Origin: CAZPDM01 sp964585305
GTDB lineage: Bacteria > Planctomycetota > Uabimicrobiia > Uabimicrobiales > JABWCH01
NCBI GenBank assembly: GCA_964585305.1
Contig: CAZPDM010000070.1
Span: 1-24,031 of the forward strand
Length of the DNA: 24,031 nt
Reading direction: 5' to 3'
Shown: positions 23,699 through 24,031 of the stretch, one piece after another
How the letters are laid out: the number at the start of each line of letters is the position of its first letter
How positions within the stretch are numbered: the stretch's first letter is position 1
The notes under the pieces: generated by a model
What the model was told of the DNA's origin: nothing
The model's input: the letters and a program-made list of their open reading frames with translations, nothing else
Database searches by the model: none
Made by a program: the position numbers and the translations under genes

Positions 23699-23899
23699 TT
23701 ACATTTTTGGCGGAAAGAAGTGTTCCGATTCCTGTAATTGGGCTGTAGCCGTGGGTATTCGTTGGCTAAATGCGTCGTAGTAGAAATAGTTCGCTTTGGC
23801 GTTTTTGTGTAAGATTGATGTTACAAAATTAGCAGGGTTGTATTCGAAGTACGTTGTTCCATCGACTTCCTTCTCGAATAATTTTGTTGATTCGGCTTC
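23699..23899 (-). pseudogene. RHS/YD-repeat protein remnant
   Basis: A 66-codon open stretch without any start codon, bounded upstream by an in-frame TAG (23902-23900) and ending at TAA (23701-23699). The translation includes TTYFEYNPANFVTSIL and ANYFYYDAFSQRIPT. This fits the YD-repeat pattern of RHS/teneurin-like proteins (YxYNxAN...TSI..., YFYYDAxxxRI). It then loses the pattern (QLQESEHFFPPKM). It looks like the tail piece of a decayed RHS gene. It lies 19 nt downstream of the HEAT-repeat gene on the same strand. Confidence 0.5.
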
Positions 23900-23918
23900 C
23901 TAAGTCATATTATCAAAG

Positions 23919-24031
23919 TTATTTTATTTTTCCTAGAATTTCTAAGGTCGTAGTGCGTACATCTGGATTTTCATCTTTCATAAGTGGCATTAAAAATGGT
24001 GTTATTTCTTTGAGGTCTTGCGTAACTTCAG
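23919..24031 (-). CDS. HEAT-repeat protein, C-terminal end (partial)
   Basis: The 3' end of a minus-strand gene that enters from beyond the window. The last 36 residues read ...DLKEITPFLMPLMKDENPDV, then RTTTLEILGKIK and TAA. The pattern Ile-x-Pro-x-Leu...Met-x-Asp-Glu-Asn-Pro-x-Val-Arg...Ala/Thr-Leu-x-x-Leu-Gly is a classic HEAT helix pair. Only one repeat is visible, so overall function is unknown. Confidence 0.65.
   Translation of the reverse strand, partial: EVTQDLKEITPFLMPLMKDENPDVRTTTLEILGKIK

Overview
The window is AT-rich bacterial DNA using the standard code (TAA, TAG and TGA all serve as stops), with mostly short operons on both strands. A planctomycete-like bacterium, or at least a PVC-group member, is the best guess. 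The reasons are an N-terminal zinc ribbon fused to an FHA domain, a long exported TPR/HEAT protein, a groEL-groES-groEL-dnaJ cluster, and RHS-type and HEAT-repeat fragments. This is inference from gene style; no rRNA or marker tree is available. No tRNA, rRNA or CRISPR array was seen.

Region 1 (16-4654, minus) is probably one transcription unit: a zinc-ribbon/FHA/GAF class III adenylate cyclase, then a UbiB/ABC1 kinase-like protein, then thiamine pyrophosphokinase. A 16-bp hairpin lies between the first two genes. Region 2 (4936-6717, plus) is an exported solute-binding protein of the peptide/nickel type. It starts at TTG and has no transporter genes beside it. A 21-bp perfect hairpin at 6724-6770 ends it and the convergent operon.

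Region 3 (6771-9673, minus) is a housekeeping operon: xseB, ispA-type prenyl synthase, nadK, metallophosphoesterase. Region 4 (9882-13905, plus) holds a GH1 beta-glycosidase, then, after a terminator hairpin, an 875-residue exported protein with a degenerate peptidase-like domain followed by TPR and HEAT repeats. A small membrane-anchored protein of unknown function (13911-14303) converges on it. Its ribosome-binding site appears to be brought into register by a hairpin.

Region 5 (14435-16329, plus) pairs an ADP-ribosylglycohydrolase with a nitrilase-superfamily amidohydrolase. Between them an inverted repeat brackets a promoter-like TATAAT. Region 6 (16330-16780) is a scar. It holds an IS200/IS605 relic in which the start of tnpA runs into the 3' end of tnpB, a second tnpB-end-like hairpin, and on the minus strand a truncated piece resembling the start of a cyclic-nucleotide-binding domain. 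Next comes an orphan double-module ABC-2 permease (16781-18358, minus).

Region 7 (18719-23627, plus) is the chaperone cluster groEL1, groES, groEL2, dnaJ. The groEL1 start codon and Shine-Dalgarno lie in a small hairpin that could act as an RNA thermometer. groEL2 lacks the Gly/Met tail, and DnaJ lacks a Gly/Phe linker. The window ends with a broken RHS/YD-repeat remnant and the 3' end of a HEAT-repeat gene, both on the minus strand.

No single locus is clearly a new multi-gene system. The most interesting candidates are the translation-control hairpins at 14303-14332 and 18698-18722, the IS605 scar, and the pseudo-peptidase TPR/HEAT protein.
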